Positions 9,124 through 17,697 of a stretch of DNA of 64,000 nt are shown here, piece by piece. The stretch comes from Burkholderiales bacterium (lineage in GTDB: Bacteria > Pseudomonadota > Gammaproteobacteria > Burkholderiales > Burkholderiaceae), in NCBI GenBank assembly GCA_026225235.1, contig JAMFSK010000128.1:62001-126000 (forward strand). The letters run 5' to 3'. The position numbers and the translations under genes were made by a program. Position 1 is the stretch's first letter; every line of letters starts with the position of its first letter. Under the pieces are notes generated by a model. That model saw only the letters and a list, made by a program, of their open reading frames with translations, was not told where the DNA came from and made no database searches.

Positions 9124-9948
9124 TCAATGGGTGCGGGCCGGGCTGACGTTGCTGGTCGGCACACGGGTCTTCGACGGATGGCCGATGCCGCCGTCCTGGA
9201 ACCAGTAGCCAAGGGCCATGAACACACCGCCACCGGCCAGATTGCCAAGGGTGACGAACAGCTCGTTGTGGACCGCGCCGGCAAGCGTGATTTCGGCCGG
9301 GTGATCGACCATCAGCGCGAGGGCGAACACGAACATGTTCGCGACGCTGTGCTCAAAGCCGCAGGCGACAAAGGCAAACACGGGCCAAAAGATCAGGCCC
9401 AGCTTGGCGCCATCGTTATTGGTACGTGCAGCCATCCAGATCGCCAGACACACGAGCCAGTTGCACAACAGGCCACGTGCAAACAGAGCCGGGCCCGGCG
9501 CGGCCATCTTCCCTGCGGCGATCTTCATGAACACGGGCAGACCGTCGGTCAGCAGCACACCACCGCCAGCCATATGAAGCAGCGCTGCCAGGATGACCGC
9601 GCCGATCAGGTTACCGATCCAGCAGACTACCCACACCAGCACGACCCCACCGATGCCGGTTTGTCCCCGCAGTGCGGCAAGCGGCATATACATCGCCGTG
9701 CCCGTGAACAGATCCGAGCCGGCAAAGACCACGATCGTCAACGCGCAGGCAAACACGCCGCCCATGACAAGGTGTACATAAGCCGGATCGACGTGCGCGC
9801 CAACCGAAATCATGAGGATGTCACCGAAGCCGATATAAGCTCCGGCCATGGCGGCGCCGATCAGGAACGCAAGCGGCGAGCGAAGGATGGTCGACACCTT
9901 GTGCGCGCCGACCTTTGCGAAATTATCGATGCTTTCTGCGTACATCAT
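9124..9948 (-). CDS. Formate/nitrite transporter (FNT) family channel
   Basis: A pentameric six-helix inner-membrane channel for formate, nitrite or similar small monovalent anions. The protein is 274 residues, normal for the family. It carries SPLAFLIGAAMAGAYIGFGD, FAGSDLFTGTAMYMPLA (the conserved half-helix constriction), and GFEHSVANMFVFALAL, whose histidine is the central pore residue of FocA/NirC channels. GGAG lies just upstream of two adjacent ATG codons, so the start may be at 9948 or 9945. It is divergent from a YdeP/FdhF-type molybdopterin oxidoreductase, with a perfect FNR-type box 77 bases before this start codon. That suggests oxygen-limited expression and a link to formate or nitrite. 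Formate versus nitrite cannot be decided from the sequence. Confidence 0.93.
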   Translation of the reverse strand: MMYAESIDNFAKVGAHKVSTILRSPLAFLIGAAMAGAYIGFGDILMISVGAHVDPAYVHLVMGGVFACALTIVVFAGSDLFTGTAMYMPLAALRGQTGIGGVVLVWVVCWIGNLIGAVILAALLHMAGGGVLLTDGLPVFMKIAAGKMAAPGPALFARGLLCNWLVCLAIWMAARTNNDGAKLGLIFWPVFAFVACGFEHSVANMFVFALALMVDHPAEITLAGAVHNELFVTLGNLAGGGVFMALGYWFQDGGIGHPSKTRVPTSNVSPARTH

Positions 9949-10024
9949 TGCTCCGTTATAAGGTCTCCCCTGCTCGACCGCGAACAGGGTGGTTGATTCA
10001 GGCGCAAGAATAGATCGGCAGAGT

Positions 10025-10038
10025 TTGATTTACATCAA
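10025..10038. promoter_or_regulatory. Perfect FNR/Anr box (TTGAT-N4-ATCAA)
   Basis: The sequence TTGATTTACATCAA matches the full FNR/Anr consensus on both half sites. It stands between the divergent FNT channel gene (77 bases before its start) and the ydeP-like gene (182 bases before its start). I could not place an unambiguous -10 at the spacing expected for a class II site, so which gene it controls is open. Confidence 0.75.
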
Positions 10039-10220
10039 CGAATTCGCAAGTTCTCGCGCGAAGCGCGCTCGCTTAAACTGTACTCCTCGCTGCAACAGCG
10101 TTCTGTACTCCTTTTTCGGCAATAGGCAGACTTAAGCTGCCAGCCTCGTATCTATTAAACGCGTTTTTTAACGGCGGCTGACAAGCTTAAACAACGCGCT
10201 TAGGCATAACAAGACATTCA

Positions 10221-12542
10221 ATGGCCAATTCGAAACACGACGCCCGCATCGAGCCTTACACGCATGCGGCAGCGGGCTGGGGTGCGCTCAAGCAGGTCGC
10301 TATCAATCTCGTGCGAGAGCGCGTGCCGGGCGCCAATTACAAGACGTTACTCAAGCAGAACCAGCCCGACGGCTTCGATTGCCCCGGCTGTGCATGGCCC
10401 GATCGCGAACATGCATCGACCTTCGAATTTTGCGAGAACGGCGTCAAGGCCGTCGCAGCCGAAGCGACAAGCAAGCGCGCCACGCCCGATTTGTTCGCCC
10501 GGTATACAGTGGCCGAGCTTATGCAGCAGTCGGACTACGAGCTCGAGTTTCACGGCCGGCTGACCGATCCGCTGGCGTACGATGCGGCCAGCGACAAGTA
10601 TCTGCCGATCGGCTGGGACGAAGCGTTTGCGCTGATCGCCCATCATCTGAAGCAGCTTGACGACCCGAACCAGGCCGCCTTCTATACGTCAGGCCGGGCT
10701 GCCAACGAGGCAGCCTTTCTGTACCAGTTGTTCGTACGGTTGTACGGCACCAATAATTTTCCCGACTGCTCGAACATGTGTCACGAGCCCACCAGCCGCG
10801 GCCTGCCGAAAACGGTCGGCGTCGGCAAGGGCACCGTCACCCTCGACGACTTCGAACACTGCGACACGCTGCTGATCTTCGGCCAGAACCCGGCGACCAA
10901 CCACCCGCGCATGCTCGGCGAGTTGCGCGAGGTCTCCCGGCGCGGGGCAACAATCGTCTCGATCAATCCGCTGCGCGAGCGCGGACTTGAGCGTTTCACG
11001 AGCCCTTCACATCCGAGCGAAATGCTCACGATGTCGAGCACCCCGATCGCCACGGTCTTCGTGCGCCCTAAACTCAGCGGCGACTTCGCCCTGATCAAGG
11101 CGATGGCCAAGTACGTGCTCGAGCGCGATGACGAGGCCGTCGAGAACGGTACCCAGCGCGTGCTCGACACTGGGTTCATCGCTGAACATACGACCGGCTT
11201 CGAGCTCTTCGCGGCCGATCTGCGCGCCGAGGACTGGGATCTGCTGATCGAGGAATCGGGCGTGCCGCGTGAAGAGATCGTCCGCCTCGCGGAGATCTAT
11301 ATCAAGGGCGAACGTGTGATCGTCACGTGGGGAATGGGTCTGACCCAGCACCGCAATGCGGTGTCGACGATCCAGATGTTGTCGAACCTGATGATGATGC
11401 GCGGCAATATCGGCCGCCGCGGTGCCGGCCTGTGCCCGGTGCGCGGCCATTCGAACGTGCAGGGCGACCGGACGATGGGGATCGAGGAGAAGCCTTCGGC
11501 CGCCTTCCTCGACCGTCTCGGCAAGGTCTTCGGCTTCGAGCCGCCACGTGAACATGGCTTTGACGTGGTCGAGACGATCCAGGCGATGCTCGAAGGCAAG
11601 GTCAAGGTATTCGTCGGTCTCGGCGGCAATTTCGCGATCGCCACGCCCGACACGCCGCGCACCTGGGAAGCGCTACGCGCCTGCGCGCTGACGGTCCACA
11701 TCACGACCAAGCTCAACCGAAGTCATCTGATTCACGGCGGCGACGCGCTGATTCTGCCGACGCTCGGCCGCACCGAGATCGACCTCCAGGACGGTGTCGC
11801 TCAGGGCGTAACCGTCGAAGACTCGATGAGCATGGTTCACATCTCCTACGGGATGAACAAGCCTGCCTCGCCGAAGCTGCTGTCGGAAACCGCAATCGTC
11901 GCGCGTATGGCCGAGGCCACCCTCGGCGACGACAAGGTCGACTGGCGCTGGTACGCGCAGGACTATGCGCGGATTCGCGATGCGATTGAACGCGTCATCG
12001 ACGGCTTCGACGATTTCAATGCACGGGTCGCGAAGCCAGGCGGCTTCCATCTCGGCGTCGCCTCGCGCGAACGCGTCTGGAAAACGGCCAGCGGCAAGGC
12101 GCAGTTCATTGCGAATGCGGTCGATACCGATACGCCCCTGCATCGCGCGCGCCAAAAGTACGGCGAGCAGTTGATGACCCTGATGACGACCCGTTCGCAC
12201 GACCAGTACAACACGACGATCTACGGGCCCGATGACCGCTATCGTGGTGTCTATGGGCAACGTCGTGTGGTCTTCATCAATCGGGCCGATCTCGACATGC
12301 TCGGTTTCGCCAACGGCGACTGGGTCGATCTGACCAGTGTCTGGGACGATACCGTCGAGCGCCGTGCCGATGGCTTCATGCTGGTCGAATATGACATCCC
12401 CCGTGGCTGCCTCGGCGCGTATTACCCCGAGACCAATCCGCTCGTGCCGCTCGACAGTTTTGCGATCGGTGCGGGAACGCCCGCATCGAAGTCGATCCCG
12501 GTCCTGCTGAGCCGCTCGCTCAAGGCGCCCCAGGCTCAATGA
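10221..12542 (+). CDS. ydeP: YdeP/FdhF-family molybdopterin-dependent oxidoreductase
   Basis: A cytoplasmic molybdenum enzyme of the family called oxidoreductase alpha (molybdopterin) subunit, related to formate dehydrogenase H; E. coli YdeP is linked to acid resistance, but its substrate is not established. The 773-residue length matches (YdeP 759). Characteristic stretches are DGFDCPGCAWPD, NNFPDCSNMCHEPTSRGLP, QNPATNHPRMLGELR, GRRGAGLCPVRGHSNVQGDR and TTRSHDQYNTTIYGPDDRY. The usual N-terminal four-cysteine Fe-S motif of FdhF is reduced to CPGCAWP plus FCENG. No selenocysteine codon is needed; the cysteine in NMCHEP occupies the likely metal-ligand region. It is preceded by a region with an FNR box and divergent from an anion channel. 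Confidence 0.93.
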   Translation: MANSKHDARIEPYTHAAAGWGALKQVAINLVRERVPGANYKTLLKQNQPDGFDCPGCAWPDREHASTFEFCENGVKAVAAEATSKRATPDLFARYTVAELMQQSDYELEFHGRLTDPLAYDAASDKYLPIGWDEAFALIAHHLKQLDDPNQAAFYTSGRAANEAAFLYQLFVRLYGTNNFPDCSNMCHEPTSRGLPKTVGVGKGTVTLDDFEHCDTLLIFGQNPATNHPRMLGELREVSRRGATIVSINPLRERGLERFTSPSHPSEMLTMSSTPIATVFVRPKLSGDFALIKAMAKYVLERDDEAVENGTQRVLDTGFIAEHTTGFELFAADLRAEDWDLLIEESGVPREEIVRLAEIYIKGERVIVTWGMGLTQHRNAVSTIQMLSNLMMMRGNIGRRGAGLCPVRGHSNVQGDRTMGIEEKPSAAFLDRLGKVFGFEPPREHGFDVVETIQAMLEGKVKVFVGLGGNFAIATPDTPRTWEALRACALTVHITTKLNRSHLIHGGDALILPTLGRTEIDLQDGVAQGVTVEDSMSMVHISYGMNKPASPKLLSETAIVARMAEATLGDDKVDWRWYAQDYARIRDAIERVIDGFDDFNARVAKPGGFHLGVASRERVWKTASGKAQFIANAVDTDTPLHRARQKYGEQLMTLMTTRSHDQYNTTIYGPDDRYRGVYGQRRVVFINRADLDMLGFANGDWVDLTSVWDDTVERRADGFMLVEYDIPRGCLGAYYPETNPLVPLDSFAIGAGTPASKSIPVLLSRSLKAPQAQ

Positions 12543-12600
12543 AGCGCTCGCGGCGGGGCCATCTGATCCTTCCGCTGTAACGTTTCAGTCTCGCTTACCG

Positions 12601-12619
12601 GGCGGCCCACAAGGCCGCC
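12601..12619 (+). terminator. Possible terminator hairpin after the ydeP-like gene
   Basis: GGCGGCC and GGCCGCC form a perfect 7-bp stem with a five-base loop, about 60 bases after the stop codon and in the convergent gap before the MocR gene. No T-run follows on either strand, so it may only assist termination. Confidence 0.3.
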
Positions 12620-12701
12620 ACGCGGCGGATGCGCTGTCGATCACGGCGCGTCCGCCTATCTCTCCCCTCCCCCTTCTCTTTCTTCGATCCCCTGCCTGCT
12701 T

Positions 12702-14099
12702 TTACAGAGCGCCGTGGTGGGCATGCACGTCTGCGTGCTGATCGAGCAGATGCGCGGTCAACTGAAGCGCTTGATCGCATTGTTCGCGATCAAGCGGCCC
12801 TCCGAGACATAGCCTCACCGCATTGGGTGATTCGAACGTCGTCGAGAACGCCGCGCTCGAGACGACCCCGACACCCTGTGCGCGCAACTGCGAGGCGAAC
12901 TCGCCCGGATGCCAGGGCTCGGGAAGCGGCAGCCACAGATGAAACGCATCGGGATGTGCCTGGTAGTCATGTCCGCGCAGATGCTCGGCCGCGAGCATCT
13001 GCCGCTCGTTCGACTCGGCGCGAATCGCGTTGAGCGCCGCTTCAGCGGTGCCATCGTTGATCCACCGCGTCGCAATCGCATTCGTCACGGGCGAGGCCAT
13101 CACGGTGGTGGCCCGCATCGCCCCGGCGAGTTGCTGGAGGCGGCGGCCGTCCGGCGGCTTCACGTAGGCGACCCGTACCCCCGCGCCCACACACTTCGAG
13201 AACCCCGCGATGTAGTAGGTCAGCTCGGGCGCCAACAACGCAAGCGGCTCGGGCATCTGGCGCGGCAGCATCGCATAGGCGTCATCCTCGATGATCGGCA
13301 CGCTATAACGCAGCGCGACATCGGCCAGCGCCTCGCGACGATGAGACGGAATGGTCGCCGTCGTCGGGTTCAACAGGGTCGGGTTGCAATAGAAGGCCCG
13401 AGGTTGAACGGTCTTGCAGGCGTCTTCGAAGGCAAGCACGCAGGGGCCGTCTTCGTCGAAAGGGAGCGGGTGCAACTTGATTCCCAGTTGCGTCGCGATC
13501 GCCTTGACGCCCGGATAGGTCAGCGCCTCAACACAGAGCACTTCGCCAGGACGCACCAGTTGCGACATCAGGCCAACCAGCACGCTGTGAATCCCCGAGG
13601 CGATCAGGATGTCGTCGGCGTGGATGCCGGGCAGCATCCGGCGCATCCAGCGCGCGCCGGCGGCACGATCGTCCTGACTTCCGCCGAAATCCTGATAGCG
13701 CAGCCACGCATACGGGTCCTGTTCGCGCAGCGCGAGCATCGCGCCCTCGCTGAGCCGGGCGAGTAACTCCGGTTGCCGGGGTTCGGGCGGCAGATTCATG
13801 CTCATTTCGGCCGCCGTGCCTGCGCGTAGCGGCAGGGAGCGACGCCGGCCGCGTACGAAGGTACCCATGCCGCTCTTCGCATCGATCAACCCGCGCCGGC
13901 TTGCCTCCGCGTAGCCACGGGCCACCGTCGTGTAGTTCAGGTTGAGCACGCGCGCCAGCTCGCGCAGCGGCGGCAAGCGGTCGCGTGCGGCGAGCCGGCC
14001 GGTCTCGACGTCTTCGGCAATGAGCTCGGCAATGAGCAAATAGGCCGGACTGCCGCCCGCTTCGATGCGTTGCGTCCAGTGATGCAAAGTTTCAGTCAT
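12702..14099 (-). CDS. MocR-type (GntR-HTH plus aminotransferase domain) transcriptional regulator
   Basis: A PLP-binding transcription factor: N-terminal winged helix of the GntR family (about 1-75, LPPLRELARVLNLNYTTVARG) joined to a fold-type I aminotransferase-like domain (about 110-460). The lysine expected to bind PLP is in YYIAGFSKCVGAGVRVAYV. I chose the start MTETLHHWTQRIEAG, because the ten residues before it in the ORF track are unlike the family. The 465-residue length is typical. It is divergent from the Nit1C cluster across 440 bases, and TTGATCGCAT motifs lie both just before its own start and before the first cluster gene. It probably regulates the cluster and itself; the effector might be PLP or an amino compound. 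It could equally be annotated as PLP-dependent aminotransferase family protein. Confidence 0.92.
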   Translation of the reverse strand: MTETLHHWTQRIEAGGSPAYLLIAELIAEDVETGRLAARDRLPPLRELARVLNLNYTTVARGYAEASRRGLIDAKSGMGTFVRGRRRSLPLRAGTAAEMSMNLPPEPRQPELLARLSEGAMLALREQDPYAWLRYQDFGGSQDDRAAGARWMRRMLPGIHADDILIASGIHSVLVGLMSQLVRPGEVLCVEALTYPGVKAIATQLGIKLHPLPFDEDGPCVLAFEDACKTVQPRAFYCNPTLLNPTTATIPSHRREALADVALRYSVPIIEDDAYAMLPRQMPEPLALLAPELTYYIAGFSKCVGAGVRVAYVKPPDGRRLQQLAGAMRATTVMASPVTNAIATRWINDGTAEAALNAIRAESNERQMLAAEHLRGHDYQAHPDAFHLWLPLPEPWHPGEFASQLRAQGVGVVSSAAFSTTFESPNAVRLCLGGPLDREQCDQALQLTAHLLDQHADVHAHHGAL

Positions 14100-14138
14100 G
14101 TCTCGGTCCTGGCGAATCAAAGATGCCAATCAAAGGGT

Positions 14139-14170
14139 TTGATCGCATCCCGTGTCGCCGTTGATCGCAT
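14139..14170. promoter_or_regulatory. Two direct TTGATCGCAT repeats upstream of the MocR gene
   Basis: TTGATCGCAT occurs exactly at 14139-14148 and again at 14161-14170, a start-to-start distance of 22 bases, about two helical turns. They lie 40 and 62 bases before the regulator start codon, a place suited to autoregulation. The same motif recurs before the Nit1C operon. Confidence 0.6.
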
Positions 14171-14433
14171 GCTTCATGCCACCGGGCGCCCCGCTTTGAG
14201 ACGCGGCGGCCTCGCTTCGCCCTCGCCCCGCGAGGCATTGCGAGCCGATCAAACGCCTGTCAGACACGCACCTTGACCTCGCATGACGCCCCCTTCCTGT
14301 GCGGGCGTGCCTGCGATCGCTTGCATCGCTGCGCCATCGGAGTGCGCCCGTTTGCTGGCCCCATGACGCGAGGGTCGCCGACTCAAGCAGAGGCGATGCC
14401 ACCACGCGGTTTTGCCTGCTCCATGATCGGAGG

Positions 14434-14455
14434 TTGATCGCATCCCCTGCGATCA
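14434..14455. promoter_or_regulatory. Palindromic copy of the TTGATCGCAT motif before the Nit1C operon
   Basis: TGATCGCA, five bases, then TGCGATCA forms a perfect 8-bp inverted repeat containing a third full TTGATCGCAT. It ends about 88 bases before the first cluster start codon. Together with the direct repeats near the divergent regulator, it is the best candidate operator for activation or repression of the cluster. Confidence 0.6.
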
Positions 14456-14459
14456 GTGA

Positions 14460-14475
14460 TGGCATGCTCCTCGCG
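14460..14475 (+). promoter_or_regulatory. Weak sigma-54-like promoter candidate for the Nit1C operon
   Basis: TGGCATGCTCCTCGCG keeps the GG-N10-GC spacing and much of the -24 element, but the -12 element is TCGCG rather than TTGCA. It lies five bases after the palindrome and about 68 bases before the first start codon. A nitrogen-control promoter would make biological sense, but MocR proteins usually act with sigma-70. Confidence 0.25.
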
Positions 14476-14542
14476 AGACAGGGCACGTGTGATCCGCTCG
14501 CGCCATCCGGTCGAGCCCCCGTTGACCTTACGGAGAACCGCA

Positions 14543-15025
14543 ATGCCAGCTGTTACTCATGCCGCCCACCAGAAAGGCGACTTTCTCGTCGACTACGAAG
14601 AGAAAGTATTCGAAGACGTCAAAGCACAACCCGGCGAGAAAGCCCTCGTCACCTTCCACACTGTCGCATTCGAAGGTTCGATCGGCTTCGTCAACTTGCT
14701 TCAGGCGACGCGCCTGCTGCGCAAGGGCTTCGAGACCTCGATCCTGCTCTATGGGCCTGGCGTCACACTCGGTGTCCAGCGCGGCTTCCCGACGTTGGGT
14801 GACGAAGCCTTCCCCGGCCATCTGAACTTCAACAAGCAGATCGTCAAGTTCATGGAGGAAGGCGGCAAGGTCTACGCCTGCCGCTTCGCGCTGCAGGCCC
14901 TGTACGGCCACGGCGAGCCTTCGCTGATCGAAGGCATCACGCCAATCAATCCGCTTGACGTGCTCGACCTGGTGCTGCTGCACCGGCGCGACAACGCGTT
15001 CATCCTCGATACCTGGACCCTCTGA
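14543..15025 (+). CDS. MSMEG_0572/Sll0783-family nitrogen starvation response protein (Nit1C member)
   Basis: First gene of the Nit1C cluster. The true start is [20 protein letters not shown], with GGAG nine bases upstream; the ORF track adds 29 spurious residues. The 160-residue protein is soluble and reads [43 protein letters not shown], and [20 protein letters not shown] recognise this as the Sll0783 family of Synechocystis, which was linked to nitrogen starvation and polyhydroxybutyrate accumulation. The fold resembles DsrE-like small proteins, and a cysteine (YACRFALQ) sits where DsrE family members often carry one; that last point is inference. Its biochemical role is unknown. Followed by the nitrilase after 18 bases. 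Confidence 0.9.
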   Translation: MPAVTHAAHQKGDFLVDYEEKVFEDVKAQPGEKALVTFHTVAFEGSIGFVNLLQATRLLRKGFETSILLYGPGVTLGVQRGFPTLGDEAFPGHLNFNKQIVKFMEEGGKVYACRFALQALYGHGEPSLIEGITPINPLDVLDLVLLHRRDNAFILDTWTL

Positions 15026-15043
15026 CGCAAGGCGGGCATCCTC

Positions 15044-16102
15044 ATGGCCTCATCTCGTATGGTTCGCGCCGCCGCTGTCCAGATCTCACCGGACTTCGAC
15101 GCGCCCGACGGCACCCTCAACAAGGTCTGCGAAGCGATCGACGAAGCCGCCGCGCGCGGCGCGCAGATCGTCGTGTTTCCTGAAACGTTCGTGCCCTACT
15201 ACCCGTACTTCTCGTTCGTGCGGCCGCCGGTCGCCGCGGGGGCGGACCATATGCGGCTCTATGAGCGCGCCGTGACGGTGCCCGGCCCGGTTACACAAGC
15301 GGTGGCCGAACGCGCGCGTGCGCGCGGTGTGGTCGTGGTGCTCGGCGTCAACGAGCGCGACTACGGCAGCCTGTACAACACGCAACTGATCTTCGATGCA
15401 AACGGAGCGCTCGCGCTCAAGCGGCGCAAGCTCACCCCGACGTATCACGAACGCATGATCTGGGGCCAGGGCGATGGATCGGGTCTCAAGGTAGTGGAAA
15501 CGGCCGTAGGGCGTGTCGGTGCGCTCGCCTGCTGGGAGCACTACAACCCACTCGCCCGCTACGCGCTGATGGCCGCCCACGAAGAAATTCATTGCAGCCA
15601 GTTTCCCGGTTCGCTGGTCGGACCGATCTTTGCCGACCAGATCGAAGTCACCATTCGCCACCATGCACTCGAGTCGGGTTGCTTCGTGGTCAACTCGACG
15701 GGCTGGCTCAGCGACGCGCAGATCCAGGCGATTACGCCCGATACCGGCTTGCAGCGCGCGCTACGCGGCGGCTGCCACACCGCCATCATTTCGCCCGAAG
15801 GCCAGCATCTGGCGCCACCGCTGACTGAAGGCGAAGGCATGGTCGTCGCGGATCTCGACATGTCGCTGATTACCAAGCGCAAACGCATGATGGACTCGGT
15901 CGGTCACTACGCGCGGCCCGAACTGCTGAGTCTCGCGATCAACGATCGCCCCGCCACGCCGACGTTTCCAATGCAGGACCCCACCGCTAACCATGAAGGG
16001 ATCCACGATGAGCCAAGCCACGTCCTCGCTGCCAGTCGAACCAACGCTGAGCAACCGGCAACTGATGACCGAGTTGCAGTCTTCCGGGCTGCGGCTGGTT
16101 GA
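15044..16102 (+). CDS. nitC: Nit1-type nitrilase (Nit1C cluster)
   Basis: Carbon-nitrogen hydrolase that converts nitriles to carboxylates and ammonia. The catalytic triad is visible: E47 in [17 protein letters not shown]129 in [15 protein letters not shown], and C163 in [17 protein letters not shown]. The CWEH context marks a true nitrilase rather than an amidase. In Nit1C clusters this enzyme belongs to the Nit6803/Nit1 group; in Pseudomonas fluorescens NCIMB 11764 the homologous cluster is required for growth on cyanide as nitrogen source. The protein is 352 residues; its last roughly 30 residues (from [10 protein letters not shown] on) are Ala/Asp/Asn-rich and are encoded in a 95-base overlap with the radical SAM gene. 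That tail is probably not part of the fold. Strong candidate for the core activity of this operon. Confidence 0.95.
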   Translation: MASSRMVRAAAVQISPDFDAPDGTLNKVCEAIDEAAARGAQIVVFPETFVPYYPYFSFVRPPVAAGADHMRLYERAVTVPGPVTQAVAERARARGVVVVLGVNERDYGSLYNTQLIFDANGALALKRRKLTPTYHERMIWGQGDGSGLKVVETAVGRVGALACWEHYNPLARYALMAAHEEIHCSQFPGSLVGPIFADQIEVTIRHHALESGCFVVNSTGWLSDAQIQAITPDTGLQRALRGGCHTAIISPEGQHLAPPLTEGEGMVVADLDMSLITKRKRMMDSVGHYARPELLSLAINDRPATPTFPMQDPTANHEGIHDEPSHVLAASRTNAEQPATDDRVAVFRAAAG

Positions 16103-17135
16103 TCCGGATGCGGGTGCCCCGAGCCGTCGTGGTGGAGCGGGTCCTTCGGATCACAAGGCGGTGACGATCGCCGGACGGACCTTCATGGTGCCGGTCCATA
16201 CCTCGACGGCGTGGAGTTCACCGTATGTCGCGCAGCCCCTCGACGCGTCGGGACGCAGTACGCTGATGCGCGGCACGATCCCGATCGCGACGATCGAATT
16301 TCCAAAGCAACCCCGCTTCTATCGCCTGCAGACCTTCGACGGTGTGCCGTACTCGCATATCGCCACGCTGCACAGCGCCGATGTGCTCGCGACCACAGTA
16401 CTGCAAACCTGCATCCGCTACGAGAGCCGTCGCAAGGCCTGCCAATTCTGCTCGATCGGACAGTCCCTCGCGGCGGGTCGCACGATCGCCCGCAAGACCC
16501 CTGAGCAGCTCGCGGAGGTCGCACGGGCGGCGGTGCTGCTCGACGGCGTCAAACATATGGTGCTGACGACGGGTACGCCGAACGCGACGGATCGCGGCGC
16601 AGCGATCCTCGCCGAGAGTGCGTTTGCAATCAAGGCTGCGGTTGACCTGCCGATCCAGGGCCAATGCGAGCCGCCTGACGACGACGTCTGGTTCGCACGG
16701 ATGAAGAACGCGGGCATCGACACCTTAGGTATGCATCTCGAGGCCGTGACGCCCGAAGTGCGCGCGCGGATCATGCCGGGCAAGGCGACCGTGCCTGTCG
16801 AACGCTACCTCGATGCGTTCAAGGCAGCGGTCGAGGTGTTCGGCTGGGGTCAGGTCAGCACCTACATCCTCGCCGGTCTGGGCGATACGCCCGAAGCGAT
16901 CCTGAAGATGAGCGAGCAACTGATCGCGCTGGGCGTCTATCCCTTCGTCGTGCCCTTTGTGCCGATCAGCGGAACGCCGCTCGAAAGCCATCCCGCACCC
17001 GCACCGGAATTCATGAAGTCGATCCTGCAACCGCTCGGCGGCATGCTTAACCGTGCTTCCTTGCGCTCGGCCGACATCAAGGCGGGCTGCGGCAAGTGCG
17101 GCGCATGTTCGTCGCTCGCCATGTACGAGGACTGA
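16008..17135 (+). CDS. MSMEG_0568-family radical SAM protein (Nit1C member)
   Basis: A radical S-adenosylmethionine enzyme of unknown reaction, conserved in Nit1C clusters. The start [16 protein letters not shown] has an AAGGGA ribosome site and lies inside the end of the nitrilase gene. The cluster-binding cysteines appear as C135, C145 and C148 ([18 protein letters not shown]), a CX9CX2C spacing rather than the classical CX3CX2C. Then come a GTPNATDRG stretch (SAM-binding GGE-like region), [20 protein letters not shown], and [15 protein letters not shown]. The C-terminus holds [12 protein letters not shown], a second CX2CX2C motif that may bind another Fe-S cluster or a metal. It resembles biotin synthase/lipoyl synthase-type barrels in layout. 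It probably modifies a product or partner in the cyanide/nitrile route, but substrate is unknown. Confidence 0.92.
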   Translation: MSQATSSLPVEPTLSNRQLMTELQSSGLRLVDPDAGAPSRRGGAGPSDHKAVTIAGRTFMVPVHTSTAWSSPYVAQPLDASGRSTLMRGTIPIATIEFPKQPRFYRLQTFDGVPYSHIATLHSADVLATTVLQTCIRYESRRKACQFCSIGQSLAAGRTIARKTPEQLAEVARAAVLLDGVKHMVLTTGTPNATDRGAAILAESAFAIKAAVDLPIQGQCEPPDDDVWFARMKNAGIDTLGMHLEAVTPEVRARIMPGKATVPVERYLDAFKAAVEVFGWGQVSTYILAGLGDTPEAILKMSEQLIALGVYPFVVPFVPISGTPLESHPAPAPEFMKSILQPLGGMLNRASLRSADIKAGCGKCGACSSLAMYED

Positions 17136-17136
17136 T

Positions 17137-17697
17137 ATGTACTGTGACCTGCCCGCCGTTTTCGTGCCTTCGGAATACCGCGTCAAGCAGGCGACGCAGA
17201 GATGGGAATTTGCCCAAGCGTATGGGCTGCGGCGCGAGGTGTTTTGCGTCGAGCAGCGCGTGTTCGAAAGCGACGATCGTGACGAGATCGACACCCATGC
17301 AAGGCTGCTGGTTGCGCTTGCCTGCGTGGGAGGCACACCCGATCAGGTGGTGGGCACAGTGCGTATTCACGAAGCGTCGCCCGGCGTCTGGTGGGGCTCG
17401 CGGCTCGCGGTACATCGTGCGTTCCGGCGGCATGTGGGGCTTGGCACGACCCTGATTCATCTCGCAGTCGGCACCGCACGCGCGCATGGTTGCGACACCT
17501 TCTTTGCCCATGTGCAGAAGCAGAACGCCGAACTGTTCAAGCGCCTTCACTGGAACTGGCTCGCAGACGAAATGCTGTGCGACCGGCCGCACTGCCTGAT
17601 GTCGGCGGAGGTCGACTGGTATGCTCCGTGCCACGACCCGGAGTGGGGACTGGCGGCGGGCGTGACGGCCCCCGTCGCCTTGGGAGTGCCCGCATGA
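17137..17697 (+). CDS. MSMEG_0567/Sll0786-family GNAT N-acetyltransferase (Nit1C member)
   Basis: A GCN5-type acyltransferase with the acetyl-CoA loop in RLAVHRAFRRHVGLGTTLIHLAV (the Q/RxxGxG/A region). The start MYCDLPAVFVPSEYRVK is one base after the stop of the radical SAM gene, so the two are translationally coupled. The segment LRREVFCVEQRVFESDDRDEID is typical of this branch, which resembles homoserine-lactone-synthase-like GNATs. In Mycobacterium smegmatis this domain is fused to the AIR-synthase-like domain that follows here as a separate gene with an ATGA overlap, which supports physical partnership. At 186 residues it is a single domain. The acceptor is unknown; an amine or aminonitrile-derived intermediate would fit but is a guess. 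Confidence 0.9.
   Translation: MYCDLPAVFVPSEYRVKQATQRWEFAQAYGLRREVFCVEQRVFESDDRDEIDTHARLLVALACVGGTPDQVVGTVRIHEASPGVWWGSRLAVHRAFRRHVGLGTTLIHLAVGTARAHGCDTFFAHVQKQNAELFKRLHWNWLADEMLCDRPHCLMSAEVDWYAPCHDPEWGLAAGVTAPVALGVPA

Noticed and set aside
10157-10166. Palindrome AAACGCGTTT before the ydeP-like gene
   Set aside because: Short and unsupported by a second copy; may be chance in this A/T-rich stretch.
15993-16102. Frameshift in the nitrilase C-terminus
   Set aside because: Considered because of the long overlap, but the enzyme core through the last conserved segment is intact and the overlap region is in frame for both genes.
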